From the NCBI RefSeq assembly GCF_943914805.1, contig NZ_CALUDM010000061.1:1-22420 (forward strand): 22,420 bases of DNA, read 5' to 3'. The position numbers were made by a program, and so were the translations under genes. A model generated the notes under the pieces. It was not told the origin of the DNA, did no database searches, and saw only the letters and a list, made by a program, of their open reading frames with translations. Position 1 is the stretch's first letter, and each line of letters begins with the position of its first letter. This DNA is from an uncultured Acinetobacter sp. (GTDB taxonomy: Bacteria; Pseudomonadota; Gammaproteobacteria; Pseudomonadales; Moraxellaceae). Positions 14,686 to 22,234 of the stretch are shown here, piece after piece.

Positions 14686-14871
14686 CTTCTTAGTTGATGT
14701 TTGCTGAATATCTAAATCATATCATTACTTTAAAGTTGAAACATTAAACTTGGAATGTTAACTGTTAAGCATTTGTTAAATTAGAACAAGACTGTATTAA
14801 TTTTATAAATTTAATATAAAAGTAACACTTTTTTTGATATGTTAAATCTTTAAAATGATCAAAGTATCTTT

Positions 14872-15306
14872 ATGAAAAATATTACAATTTTAGCTGTCCT
14901 TGCAGTTTCAGTATCAGCCTGTTCATCTATGCAAGCCACAGATTCAAAGCAAACCAAACTTGGCTTAGCCAATCCAGCAAGTCAATACTGCGTAGATCAA
15001 GGCGGAAAATTAGAAATTGTAAAAGAGGCCAATGGTGAAGTTGGTTATTGTCATTTGGCAAATGGTGAAAAAGTAGAGGAGTGGGCTTTATTTCGTCAAA
15101 GCCAAGCACAATGTGTTGCTGAAGAAGCAACGAAATTGGTTGGTCAAACAGGTTTGACTGATGAGCAAATTAAGCAAACTACCAAGGCACAAGTCATTCG
15201 TCGAGTAGGTCCAAATCAACCTGTAACTATGGATTATCGTGTAGACCGAGTTACTGTGACCATAGAACCCATCACGAAAATAATCACACAAGCGAATTGT
15301 GGTTAG
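14872..15306 (+). CDS. Two-domain lipoprotein: DUF333 plus I78-like inhibitor domain
   Basis: A 144-residue lipoprotein precursor with the lipobox SVSAC and lipidated Cys17, Ser18 at +2. Residues 33-76 match the DUF333 (haemolysin-like) pattern NPAS-x-YC-x-x-QGG-x-L-x-I-V ending GYCHLANG and VEEWALFR. Residues 81-144 look like a peptidase-inhibitor I78 (elastase-inhibitor type) unit: CVAEEATKLVGQTG, TKAQVIRRVGPN, VTMDYRVDRVTV, and a C-terminal NCG. Cys81 and Cys143 could form a disulfide, as could Cys40 and Cys60. The expected location is the outer-membrane inner or outer face; a role in guarding against proteases is inferred from the I78 match. No strong ribosome-binding site is seen. It has its own leader, and a bidirectional terminator follows 59 bases after the stop. 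Confidence 0.82.
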   Translation: MKNITILAVLAVSVSACSSMQATDSKQTKLGLANPASQYCVDQGGKLEIVKEANGEVGYCHLANGEKVEEWALFRQSQAQCVAEEATKLVGQTGLTDEQIKQTTKAQVIRRVGPNQPVTMDYRVDRVTVTIEPITKIITQANCG

Positions 15307-15365
15307 AATTATATTTGTGATTTATTGATACATTAATCCATACACATAAAACCCATAAATATAAA

Positions 15366-15397
15366 AAAAGAAACCCAAGCTTACTTGGGTTTCTTTT
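15366..15397. terminator. Bidirectional terminator
   Basis: A perfect 14-base stem, AAAAGAAACCCAAG (15366-15379) and CTTGGGTTTCTTTT (15384-15397), with a CTTA loop. It lies between two convergent genes (the DUF333/I78 lipoprotein and the aminotransferase), with T-runs on the 3' side in both directions (TTTT on plus; the A-run at 15363-15369 reads as T-run on minus). It is a textbook intrinsic terminator for both transcripts. Confidence 0.92.
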
Positions 15398-15461
15398 CAT
15401 CATTTAATCATACATTTAACTCAAAATACTGATCATTCAAAATCAGTTATTGATTATTGAA

Positions 15462-16667
15462 TTAAGACGTTGCTTTGATCACTTCCGCAACTGAATCTGC
15501 AACATAATCAATATTTTTTAAATTTAAGCCAGCAGCACACATACGACCGCTACGCACTAAATAAATCGCATATTTGTCTTTTAAAATATCCACTTGCTCA
15601 GCAGTTAAGCCTGTATAGCTAAACATACCTTGTTGTGCAGTAAGATAATCAAAATTACGCTCTGGTAAAGCAGCTGTTAATTTTGCTTTTAAAAGTTCAC
15701 GCATTTGGATAATACGCTCACGCATTTCTTTTAATTCAGCATGCCATGTTTCAGTCAAAGCTGCGTCATTTAAAACATTATCTACAACTAAAGCACCTGT
15801 AGTCGGTGGGCTAGAATAGATACGGCGAACTGTTGCTTTTAATTGTCCTAAAACTTTTTGTGCAGTCGCTTGGTCATCGCAAATAAAGCTTAAACCACCG
15901 ACACGCTCGCCATAAAGCGAGAAAATTTTAGAGAATGAATTGCTGACAATAAAATTCATACCTGATTTGTCTAAGGCACGAATTGCATAAGCATCTTCTT
16001 CCAAACCTTGACCAAAGCCTTGATAAGCGATGTCTAAGAATGGAATCAAGTCACCAGCTTTCAATACTTCAATCACACGATCCCATTCAGCAGGGGTTAA
16101 ATCTGCACCAGTCGGGTTATGACAGCATGGATGTAAAAGCACAATACCTTTTGCAGGAATCTGTTTTAGATCTTCCAACATGCCTTCGATATCAACACCA
16201 TTTGTTGTTGCATCGAAATAACGATAGAAATGTGAATTAATTCCAGCGCCATTAAAAATCGCAATATGGTTTTCCCAAGTCGGTTGGCTTACCCAAACGT
16301 CTGACTCAGGAAAGTATTTTTTAAGGAAGTCTGCACCTACTTTTAATGCACCAGAACCACCTAAGGTTTGAATCGTTACAGCACGGCCATCTTTACGCGC
16401 TTGACTGTCTGTACCTAAAACAAGCTTTTGGGTTGCTTCGTTATAAGACTTTAAACCATCCATAGGTAAATAAAGCTTTACCTTGTCATTGCTTGGTTCA
16501 ATATTTTTTAAAGCAGTTTTAACCGCTTTAAGTTGAGGGACAATGGTGTCCTCATTGTAATAAAGACCAATACTTAAATTTACTTTATGTGTCCGTTCAT
16601 CCTTACCAAATGCTTCCATGAGGGAAAGGATTGGATCACCTGCATAAGGATCTACATGTTGAAACAT
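15462..16667 (-). CDS. tyrB: Aromatic amino acid aminotransferase (AspC/TyrB family)
   Basis: PLP-dependent class I aminotransferase of 401 residues, close to AspC/TyrB length. It begins MFQHVDPYAGDPILSLMEAF, typical of the family. Active-site residues are visible: Trp131, Asn184 in CHNPTG (182-187), Asp212, Tyr215, the Schiff-base Lys247 in SNSFSKIFSLYGER, Arg255, and the alpha-carboxylate Arg375 in RSGRMC. It transfers the amino group of glutamate to oxaloacetate and aromatic 2-oxoacids in the cytoplasm, the last step of tyrosine and phenylalanine synthesis. Family identity is certain; the split between aspartate and aromatic preference is inferred from the usual annotation in this genus. 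It is a single gene with its own promoter and terminator and looks like a housekeeping backbone gene. Confidence 0.92.
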   Translation of the reverse strand: MFQHVDPYAGDPILSLMEAFGKDERTHKVNLSIGLYYNEDTIVPQLKAVKTALKNIEPSNDKVKLYLPMDGLKSYNEATQKLVLGTDSQARKDGRAVTIQTLGGSGALKVGADFLKKYFPESDVWVSQPTWENHIAIFNGAGINSHFYRYFDATTNGVDIEGMLEDLKQIPAKGIVLLHPCCHNPTGADLTPAEWDRVIEVLKAGDLIPFLDIAYQGFGQGLEEDAYAIRALDKSGMNFIVSNSFSKIFSLYGERVGGLSFICDDQATAQKVLGQLKATVRRIYSSPPTTGALVVDNVLNDAALTETWHAELKEMRERIIQMRELLKAKLTAALPERNFDYLTAQQGMFSYTGLTAEQVDILKDKYAIYLVRSGRMCAAGLNLKNIDYVADSVAEVIKATS

Positions 16668-16708
16668 GGTTGAAAGTCCTAAATCAAACGAAGATATTCA
16701 AGATTGAT

Positions 16709-16736
16709 CATATATGTAATTTGAAGGATGACTCAA
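16709..16736 (-). promoter_or_regulatory. Candidate promoter of the aminotransferase gene
   Basis: On the minus strand TTGAGT (16736-16731) and TATATG (16714-16709) are 16 bases apart, giving a leader of roughly 35 bases before the ATG at 16667. A GGAC ribosome-binding site sits 9 bases before the ATG. The spacing is slightly short and the AT-rich background makes this tentative. Confidence 0.35.
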
Positions 16737-16823
16737 CAGCAAATTAACGATTATTTTGAATAATTTATTCGACTTTAGCTTATATACGCCCTAAACATGC
16801 TTATTTTATTTTCAGATACCAAA

Positions 16824-16845
16824 AAGCGGAGTAACAACTCCGCTT
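16824..16845 (-). terminator. Terminator of the HmuY-like gene
   Basis: AAGCGGAGT (16824-16832) and ACTCCGCTT (16837-16845) form a perfect 9-base GC-rich stem with a 4-base loop. On the minus strand it is followed by a run of five T (the A5 at 16821-16825), and it begins 17 bases after the stop codon of the HmuY-like gene, the last gene of the receptor operon. Confidence 0.85.
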
Positions 16846-16862
16846 AATTGACACAAATGTAT

Positions 16863-18101
16863 CTATTTTGCGGGTTGAATATCCAATTCAAACGTCCATG
16901 TTGTTGCACTAGCATTATTGGTTGGGTCTGCATATGAAATGTTTTTTAAGCGCAATCGTGCATAGCTGTTACTTTTATTGCTACGCAGTATAGTTGCAGC
17001 ATTTGGGTTTGCTGCTAATACATGGGCAGCCTGCAATCCATCTGTCTGTGCAGCTGTTAGCGTTGGATAATAGTTATACCAACCATAACTTAATTTGTTT
17101 GGATAAGTGCCTTGAAAGTTTGGATTTAATACAGAAGTAATTGTATTTGCACCCCATTTTGTAATCGTTGCAGAAACGACAGCTTTTAAATCCGCCTCAG
17201 TTGATGCAAAGGCATTGCTATCTTTAAACTTCTCAGTAATCACTTGACCTTCAGCCGTGTAAAAACCGTTCGGTTGTGAGGCGACTGCAGCACCAATGTT
17301 ATTGTTGATTTGTACATTATAACGATTAAAGGCAATTTGCCAGTTTCCAGTTGCTGTTTTACTACTGCTACCTGTATTCAAATCCACATAATTCCACCCT
17401 TGTGAAGCATCAAGAGTCAACGTTTTTACATCATCAGGAGCTGAAGTATTAATGTAACGAATAGAAATAAAACCTGAAGTAGTACCTTGGTAATAGTTGT
17501 AAATCTGAATACCAAATACAGGTTTTGTTACTGTACCAATGACATTTTTTGAACTGTTATCTGTTGTAAGTAAATACGTTTTAAAGTTTGGTGCCATACG
17601 ATGGTCACCAAATAAATCATATTCGAAAAAGCTATTAAACCTGCCATTACTGGTATCCATAAAGGCATTACTATAACCATCCACCAACCATGCAGAAGAT
17701 GGAAGGGCACCTTTTTGTGTTGCATCTAATTCTTTTGATAAAACGTCCCATTTTCCATCAAATGGAGAATATAAAGCTCCACCATTCCCAGAACCACTTA
17801 CACCACTATTGGTAAAAAGCAACGGTGTTCTAGTTCCCATGGCAAACTTTAAATCCCAATCTGTTGCTGTACATGCAATCTCTGTTTGAGTATCAATATC
17901 ATAACAATATGAAGTATTTGACGTAGGTTGAATGGTCCATGTTTTGCCTTTGATTGTGAAAAAATCGGGATTGGTTATCGGTGCTGTAGCGTTGTCTCCA
18001 CTGCTATTTCCCCCGTCACCGCCACCACCGCAGGCAGTCAATAAAATGCTAAGTGATGACAATGCAAATAATTTTGTAAAATGTGGATTTAAATTAAACA
18101 T
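16863..18101 (-). CDS. HmuY-family lipoprotein with two HmuY-like units
   Basis: A 412-residue lipoprotein precursor: signal residues 1-23, lipobox LTAC with Cys24, then a Gly/Ser-rich linker (25-40). HmuY proteins capture haem or related ligands and hand them to a TonB receptor. The pattern appears twice. Unit 1: Tyr-Cys-Tyr-Asp (65-68), DWDLKF (81-86), a GSGNGGALYSPF loop (103-114), then PVFGIQIYNYYQG and GFISIRYIN (194-218). Unit 2: YVDL (238-241), NWQIAFNRY (253-261), AEGQVITEKF (283-292), then YARLRLKNISY (380-390) and WTFELDIQ to the end. Cys66 and Cys77 may pair. An AAAAGGA site lies 7 bases before the ATG; the gene follows the receptor gene by 18 bases in one operon. The His pair used by the Porphyromonas protein cannot be placed, so the ligand is open. 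Confidence 0.82.
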   Translation of the reverse strand: MFNLNPHFTKLFALSSLSILLTACGGGGDGGNSSGDNATAPITNPDFFTIKGKTWTIQPTSNTSYCYDIDTQTEIACTATDWDLKFAMGTRTPLLFTNSGVSGSGNGGALYSPFDGKWDVLSKELDATQKGALPSSAWLVDGYSNAFMDTSNGRFNSFFEYDLFGDHRMAPNFKTYLLTTDNSSKNVIGTVTKPVFGIQIYNYYQGTTSGFISIRYINTSAPDDVKTLTLDASQGWNYVDLNTGSSSKTATGNWQIAFNRYNVQINNNIGAAVASQPNGFYTAEGQVITEKFKDSNAFASTEADLKAVVSATITKWGANTITSVLNPNFQGTYPNKLSYGWYNYYPTLTAAQTDGLQAAHVLAANPNAATILRSNKSNSYARLRLKNISYADPTNNASATTWTFELDIQPAK

Positions 18102-18119
18102 GGTGTGTCCTTTTAAAGA

Positions 18120-20153
18120 TTATTTCAGGTTTTTATTCCAGTTAAAACGAAGTCCTGTGTAGAGATAGCGTCCTGCAATAGGGCGATAATCAAATGAAGC
18201 AGCAAAATCACGTTGTTCATTGAAAATATTGTCAACACCTACAAAAGCACTGATATAAGGAGATATTTGATAATCAACTTGACTGTCCAATGTCAGCCAA
18301 TGTGGAGAAGAATGTTGATTTGCACTGTCGCCATACTCACTACTTTGGAAACGGGCTCTAAGTGTTAAATCAATTTGATCATTCAAGGCGTAGTCTGTGC
18401 CTAAACGTGCGATGTGTTTTGGTCGTCGAGTGATCTGCAAATTGGTGGTTTTATCTTTTGCTTCTGTATAGGTATATGCGCCATTCAATGTCAATGATGG
18501 ACTTATTTTCCATTGCCCCGAAGTTTCAAAGCCTTTGGTTTCAGCTTGAGCGACATTGTTATAGGTATATTGTGTGATTCCATTGAGAACAACGGCATTG
18601 TCATAGTCTGTTTGGATTAGATTTTCGAGATCGTTCCAAAAGAAATTAATATCGGCATTCCAATCATTATTTTTAACAAGACTTAACCCAAGCTGGTAAC
18701 TCTCTGATGATTCGGGTTTTAAATTTGGATTCCCAATAACGATATAACCCAAATGGCTATGATCAAATGAATAAAAACGCTCTTTTAAATTTGGAACCCG
18801 ATACCCTTGGCCATAACTCAGTCTTAAATCTGCAAGTAGATTTTTATTTTCATAAAACCGATATTTAGAACTCAATTTAAATGCATGATGCCCTCCAAAA
18901 TCCTCATCATTTTGAAAACGCCAACCTAAAACTGCATCTAATGTATCTGAGAGTTGAACATCGTTTTGGACATAAAATTCATGGCGGTCACGAGAGACCT
19001 CACCACCTTGCATTTCAAATTTGCCATTATTACTTTGCTGTAATTTTTCTTCATGCCAATCGTAACCCAGTTGCCAATTTTGTTGATACCACTGTGGCAA
19101 TGAAAGCTGTGAACTAAAATGGTTATTCACTTGATTAGAGTTGCGAAGTGCGGAGATAAAGCCATCTGTAGTTTGCTTAGAGGTTGTGTCATAAGTTTCA
19201 TGGACACCTTTAAGATCAAACTGAATCTGATCAAACAGTTTAAATTTGGAGCCTGCACTAAAACGCTGCCGTTGAATATCTTCAACTTTGTATTGTTTTA
19301 AATTAAAAGGGGAAACAAAGATTAAGCTTTTTTGATGATCTGTTTCATTATATTCATTCCAATCTGCCCACACAGAAAAAGAATCTGTCGGTTGCCATGC
19401 AGTATAGATGGCATATTGCTGGCGTTGTTGCTGATCGCCTTGTAGCGGATATTCATTTGGATGAATTGCAAATCCATCACTTTTAAATTGATCTAATAGT
19501 AAACGCCCTTGGAAAGCCTCATGTTTTGCCTCAAGTTGTACTTTTTCATGATGATTATTGATAGAGGCAGTTTTTCCATTCGCATTTTGTTTGCCATAAG
19601 TACCTGCATCAACCTGTCCAGAAACTGAAACACCATCCTGAACCTGTTGAGTAATAATATTGATCACGCCACCCATTGCTGAAGAGCCATATTGTGCAGA
19701 TGCTGCACCTTTAACGACTTCAATATGGTCTATACCTGCAACTAAATATTGTTCTAAATCAACGGTTGAGTTAGTGCTTGCTGCCAATGGTAAACCATCA
19801 ATAAGGACCAAAACCTGATCACTACTTAATCCTTGTAAAGATATTTCATAACCAGATTTCCCATGAATTTCTCTTAAAAGAACGCCAGGGATATTAGCGA
19901 GGGCATCTTTTAATGTTATGGCATTGGTACGTTTAATCTCTTGTGCATCAACGATTTCTGTACGGATCGGACTATCTATGACAGTTTTTTCTGAGCGTGT
20001 TGCTGTCACAACAATAGTATTGAGCTCGTGTAAATCAGTTGGTGTTGCATAAGCATAATTTATGCTCAAACAACTGCTGGAAACTAACGATGCTACAAGT
20101 AGTTTAAATTTAAATTGCGTAGGGTATAAGGAGAAAATATTCACAACGTTCAA
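18120..20153 (-). CDS. TonB-dependent outer-membrane receptor
   Basis: A 677-residue receptor. A signal peptide spans residues 1-36 (KLLVASLVSSSCLSINYAYA, cleaved after Ala36), followed by a TonB-box region (ELNTIVVTA, 43-51) and a plug domain (about 55-170) with TLKDALANIPGV, LQGLSSDQVLVLIDGLP and the classic VVKGAASAQYGSSAMGGVINI split around 144-165. The remaining 500 residues are a beta-barrel with alternating aromatic strands, a RVPNLKERF segment and a C-terminal LRFNW strand. It is FepA/CirA/haem-receptor-like in size. It is co-transcribed with a HmuY-family lipoprotein and preceded by a Fur box, so iron or haem uptake is likely. No ATG is in frame at the 5' end: the start is TTG at 20153 or GTG at 20144, with no ribosome-binding site. 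Confidence 0.9.
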   Translation of the reverse strand: MNVVNIFSLYPTQFKFKLLVASLVSSSCLSINYAYATPTDLHELNTIVVTATRSEKTVIDSPIRTEIVDAQEIKRTNAITLKDALANIPGVLLREIHGKSGYEISLQGLSSDQVLVLIDGLPLAASTNSTVDLEQYLVAGIDHIEVVKGAASAQYGSSAMGGVINIITQQVQDGVSVSGQVDAGTYGKQNANGKTASINNHHEKVQLEAKHEAFQGRLLLDQFKSDGFAIHPNEYPLQGDQQQRQQYAIYTAWQPTDSFSVWADWNEYNETDHQKSLIFVSPFNLKQYKVEDIQRQRFSAGSKFKLFDQIQFDLKGVHETYDTTSKQTTDGFISALRNSNQVNNHFSSQLSLPQWYQQNWQLGYDWHEEKLQQSNNGKFEMQGGEVSRDRHEFYVQNDVQLSDTLDAVLGWRFQNDEDFGGHHAFKLSSKYRFYENKNLLADLRLSYGQGYRVPNLKERFYSFDHSHLGYIVIGNPNLKPESSESYQLGLSLVKNNDWNADINFFWNDLENLIQTDYDNAVVLNGITQYTYNNVAQAETKGFETSGQWKISPSLTLNGAYTYTEAKDKTTNLQITRRPKHIARLGTDYALNDQIDLTLRARFQSSEYGDSANQHSSPHWLTLDSQVDYQISPYISAFVGVDNIFNEQRDFAASFDYRPIAGRYLYTGLRFNWNKNLK

Positions 20154-20154
20154 A

Positions 20155-20169
20155 TGAAAATAATTATCA
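20155..20169. promoter_or_regulatory. Fur box upstream of the TonB receptor
   Basis: TGAAAATAATTATCA (20155-20169; reverse strand TGATAATTATTTTCA) differs at one of 14 defined positions from the 7-1-7 Fur consensus TGATAAT-N-ATTATCA. It lies 2 bases upstream of the receptor's start codon and downstream of a -35/-10 pair on the minus strand (TTGTAA 20205-20200, 17 bases, TACTAT 20182-20177), so bound Fur would block transcription. Iron repression of the receptor operon is inferred. Confidence 0.8.
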
Positions 20170-20176
20170 TTTATTA

Positions 20177-20205
20177 ATAGTAATCATTATTATTATAATT
20201 TACAA
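20177..20205 (-). promoter_or_regulatory. Receptor operon promoter with a second Fur-like site
   Basis: TTGTAA (20205-20200) and TACTAT (20182-20177) are 17 bases apart on the minus strand, predicting a start near 20170 and a leader of about 17 bases. A second, weaker Fur-like site, TAGTAATCATTATTA (20178-20192, 11 of 14 matches), overlaps the -10 region. Tandem or overlapping Fur sites are common at strongly iron-repressed genes. Confidence 0.5.
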
Positions 20206-20253
20206 TAGTTGTGATTTTTATTTCAAAAAGAAACATTGTGTTTACACACTTGC

Positions 20254-20259
20254 TATAGG
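20254..20259 (+). promoter_or_regulatory. Candidate extended -10 for the DUF6607 gene
   Basis: TGC-TATAGG (20251-20259) is an extended -10 type sequence with no clear -35. It would give a start near 20266 and a 33-base leader to the ATG at 20299. The Fur boxes lie more than 60 bases upstream of it, so iron control of this gene is less certain than for the receptor. Confidence 0.35.
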
Positions 20260-20298
20260 CGTCAAGTAAATCAATGTTTTAGACATATGGATTTCGTT

Positions 20299-21291
20299 AT
20301 GAATTTTCGTTTTACAGCTATTTTAGTCTCAATGATTGCACTGGGGAGCACGACTGTGAGTGTTGCAGATCAAATGACTTTGAATCCTGTTATGCAGCAA
20401 CAAGCTTCAATACAGAATTTAACGCAAGAGCAGGCCCGACAAGCGATTTTAAAAATGGCCGGTGAATATCAGGTTAATTTTCGTTTTGAAGAAATATATT
20501 CTGCAAAAAGTGGATATAACGCACAGCCAGTCGAACTTTCTAAAGGCTATGAAACAGTTATTGTTTTGGAAAATACACCTAATAAAATTTCACTCCAACA
20601 TTTATTAGTATCAGGTTCACATGTGGTGAAGCATTGGCGTCAAGACTGGGAATATCAACCTTCTTCTATGTGGAGTTATGTCGGTCAATACCAATGGAAG
20701 TATCAACAACTCACAGCTGAGCAAAGTCAAGGGAAATGGCTACAAACAGTGTGGCAAGTGGATGATTCTCCACGCTATGCAGCTTTAGGTCATTGGACCA
20801 ATGACCATGGAATAGAAGCATGGACATCTATGGAAACTTATCGTCCATTGCCACGTCGTGAACTCACGACTCGTGATGATTATGACATAATTTCAGGTAT
20901 TAACCGTCAAGCTATAACAGCCAATGGTTGGGTACATGAGCAAAACAATATTAAATATGATTCACAAACTCAAAAACCTTTAGCGCGAGAGCTAGGCTTA
21001 AATAGCTATGAACGTGTAAAAGATGTAGATTTCAAACCAGCTTATGAATATTGGGAAAAAAATAAAGCTTATTGGGCTGAGGTTCGTGGCGTTTGGAATA
21101 AAGCATTTCAAGAAAATTCAATTTTAGGTCTACGTTTTACGAGACAAAAAGAGGATGATAAACAAGCACATTATATTCAGTTTATGAATCAAGCAAAGAA
21201 ATTTTCAGGAAAAAATATACCAGTAAAACAAATGGATGGAGAGATTCTAGCTTTACTGAATCAAGAATTAACAGTGGGTCAAGTGAAGTAA
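20299..21291 (+). CDS. Secreted DUF6607-family protein
   Basis: A 330-residue protein of unknown function with a signal peptide (MNFRFTAILVSMIALGSTTVSVA, cleaved near Ala23), hence periplasmic or surface. The start at 20299 fits the signal peptide and has a GGA 9 bases upstream; an in-frame ATG at 20287 is also possible. Landmarks typical of the family: QARQAILKMAGEYQVNFRFEE split over 45-65, VVKHWRQDW (109-117), QTVWQVDDSPRY (149-160), PLPRRELTTRDDYD (183-196), GWVHEQNN (210-217) and ARELGLNSY (229-237). The many conserved Trp, Arg and Asp suggest a binding or enzymatic site. It diverges from the receptor/HmuY operon across a shared Fur-box region, so a role in the same iron or haem function is likely. 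Family name is from memory of the pattern. Confidence 0.82.
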   Translation: MNFRFTAILVSMIALGSTTVSVADQMTLNPVMQQQASIQNLTQEQARQAILKMAGEYQVNFRFEEIYSAKSGYNAQPVELSKGYETVIVLENTPNKISLQHLLVSGSHVVKHWRQDWEYQPSSMWSYVGQYQWKYQQLTAEQSQGKWLQTVWQVDDSPRYAALGHWTNDHGIEAWTSMETYRPLPRRELTTRDDYDIISGINRQAITANGWVHEQNNIKYDSQTQKPLARELGLNSYERVKDVDFKPAYEYWEKNKAYWAEVRGVWNKAFQENSILGLRFTRQKEDDKQAHYIQFMNQAKKFSGKNIPVKQMDGEILALLNQELTVGQVK

Positions 21292-21331
21292 TTCACTTTT
21301 ATCTGTGTTTTCAATCTGTGCTCACCTCAAA

Positions 21332-21357
21332 AGGTACATGTGTAAATGCATGTACCT
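21332..21357 (+). terminator. Terminator of the DUF6607 gene
   Basis: AGGTACATG (21332-21340) and CATGTACCT (21349-21357) form a perfect 9-base stem with an 8-base loop, flanked by AAAA and followed by CTTTT. It lies 40 bases after the stop codon of the DUF6607 gene. Confidence 0.85.
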
Positions 21358-21463
21358 CTTTTCATTTATACATATAAAATAATAACTTAATCAAAAAGTG
21401 TTGTTCATCAGCATATTTCTTGCCATCATATTCATATTGGATACGCTTATTGGACGGTTTTAA

Positions 21464-22234
21464 ATGTTACTCAATTATCAATATGACCAAGCAACGACTT
21501 CTGACAATGGCTCACCGACATTGGTACTGATTCATGGTTTATTTGGCAGTTTAAGTAATTTAGGAATGATTGCCCGTGCTTTCCAAGAAAAATTCAATAT
21601 TTTACAAGTCGATGTCAGAAATCATGGACATTCAGCTCATGCTGACGATATGAATTATGAGTCGATGGCGACAGATGTTTTAGAAACGATTGATCATTTA
21701 AATATTCAACAGTTTATTGTGATAGGGCATTCTATGGGTGGCAAAATTGCCATGAAGCTTGCGGATCTAGCGCCTACACGACTACAAAAATTGATTGTTT
21801 TGGATATGACACCTTTTGCGTATAAAGAAAATCACCATGATCAAATCTTTAAAGCTTTATTTGCTGTAGAAGAAGCGCAGGTTGAATCACGTAAAGATGC
21901 GACAGAGATTATGCGTCAATATTTAAAAGAAGAAATGGTGATTCAATTCTTATTAAAATCATGGAGTAAAGGTAAATGGTTGTTCAATGTTCAAGTATTA
22001 TTTAAAGATTATCCAACAATACTAGGATGGACTGACCAAAGTGTAAATGCAGTTCCTACATTATTTATTAGAGGTGGGAATTCTCCTTATCTTTCAAAAC
22101 CTGAGCATTTTGAAGCAATTGATAAACAGTTTAGTAATCATCAAATTCAAGTTGTGGAGAATGCAGGGCATTGGTTGCATGCTGAAAAACCTACGGAAGT
22201 GAATGAGCTGATTTTAGCTTTTATTGAGGCTTAG
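21464..22234 (+). CDS. Alpha/beta hydrolase, YbfF-type esterase
   Basis: A 256-residue alpha/beta hydrolase. LVLIHGLFGS (20-29) is the oxyanion-hole strand-loop, VDVRNHGHSAH (49-59) is a typical YbfF/epoxide-hydrolase-like motif, and GHSMGG (88-93) carries the nucleophile Ser90. The His of the triad is His236 in NAGHWLH. The E. coli YbfF acid lies after strand 5; here the match is Asp114 in VLDMTPFAY. The usual late-strand Asp loop reads RGGNSPYL (203-210), so the normal Asp is absent, consistent with use of Asp114. YbfF-type enzymes hydrolyse short- to medium-chain esters and acyl-CoA/palmitoyl-CoA in vitro. It is a cytoplasmic enzyme with no signal peptide. Its own promoter is expected in the 106 bases after the previous terminator. 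Family firm; natural substrate unknown. Confidence 0.88.
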   Translation: MLLNYQYDQATTSDNGSPTLVLIHGLFGSLSNLGMIARAFQEKFNILQVDVRNHGHSAHADDMNYESMATDVLETIDHLNIQQFIVIGHSMGGKIAMKLADLAPTRLQKLIVLDMTPFAYKENHHDQIFKALFAVEEAQVESRKDATEIMRQYLKEEMVIQFLLKSWSKGKWLFNVQVLFKDYPTILGWTDQSVNAVPTLFIRGGNSPYLSKPEHFEAIDKQFSNHQIQVVENAGHWLHAEKPTEVNELILAFIEA

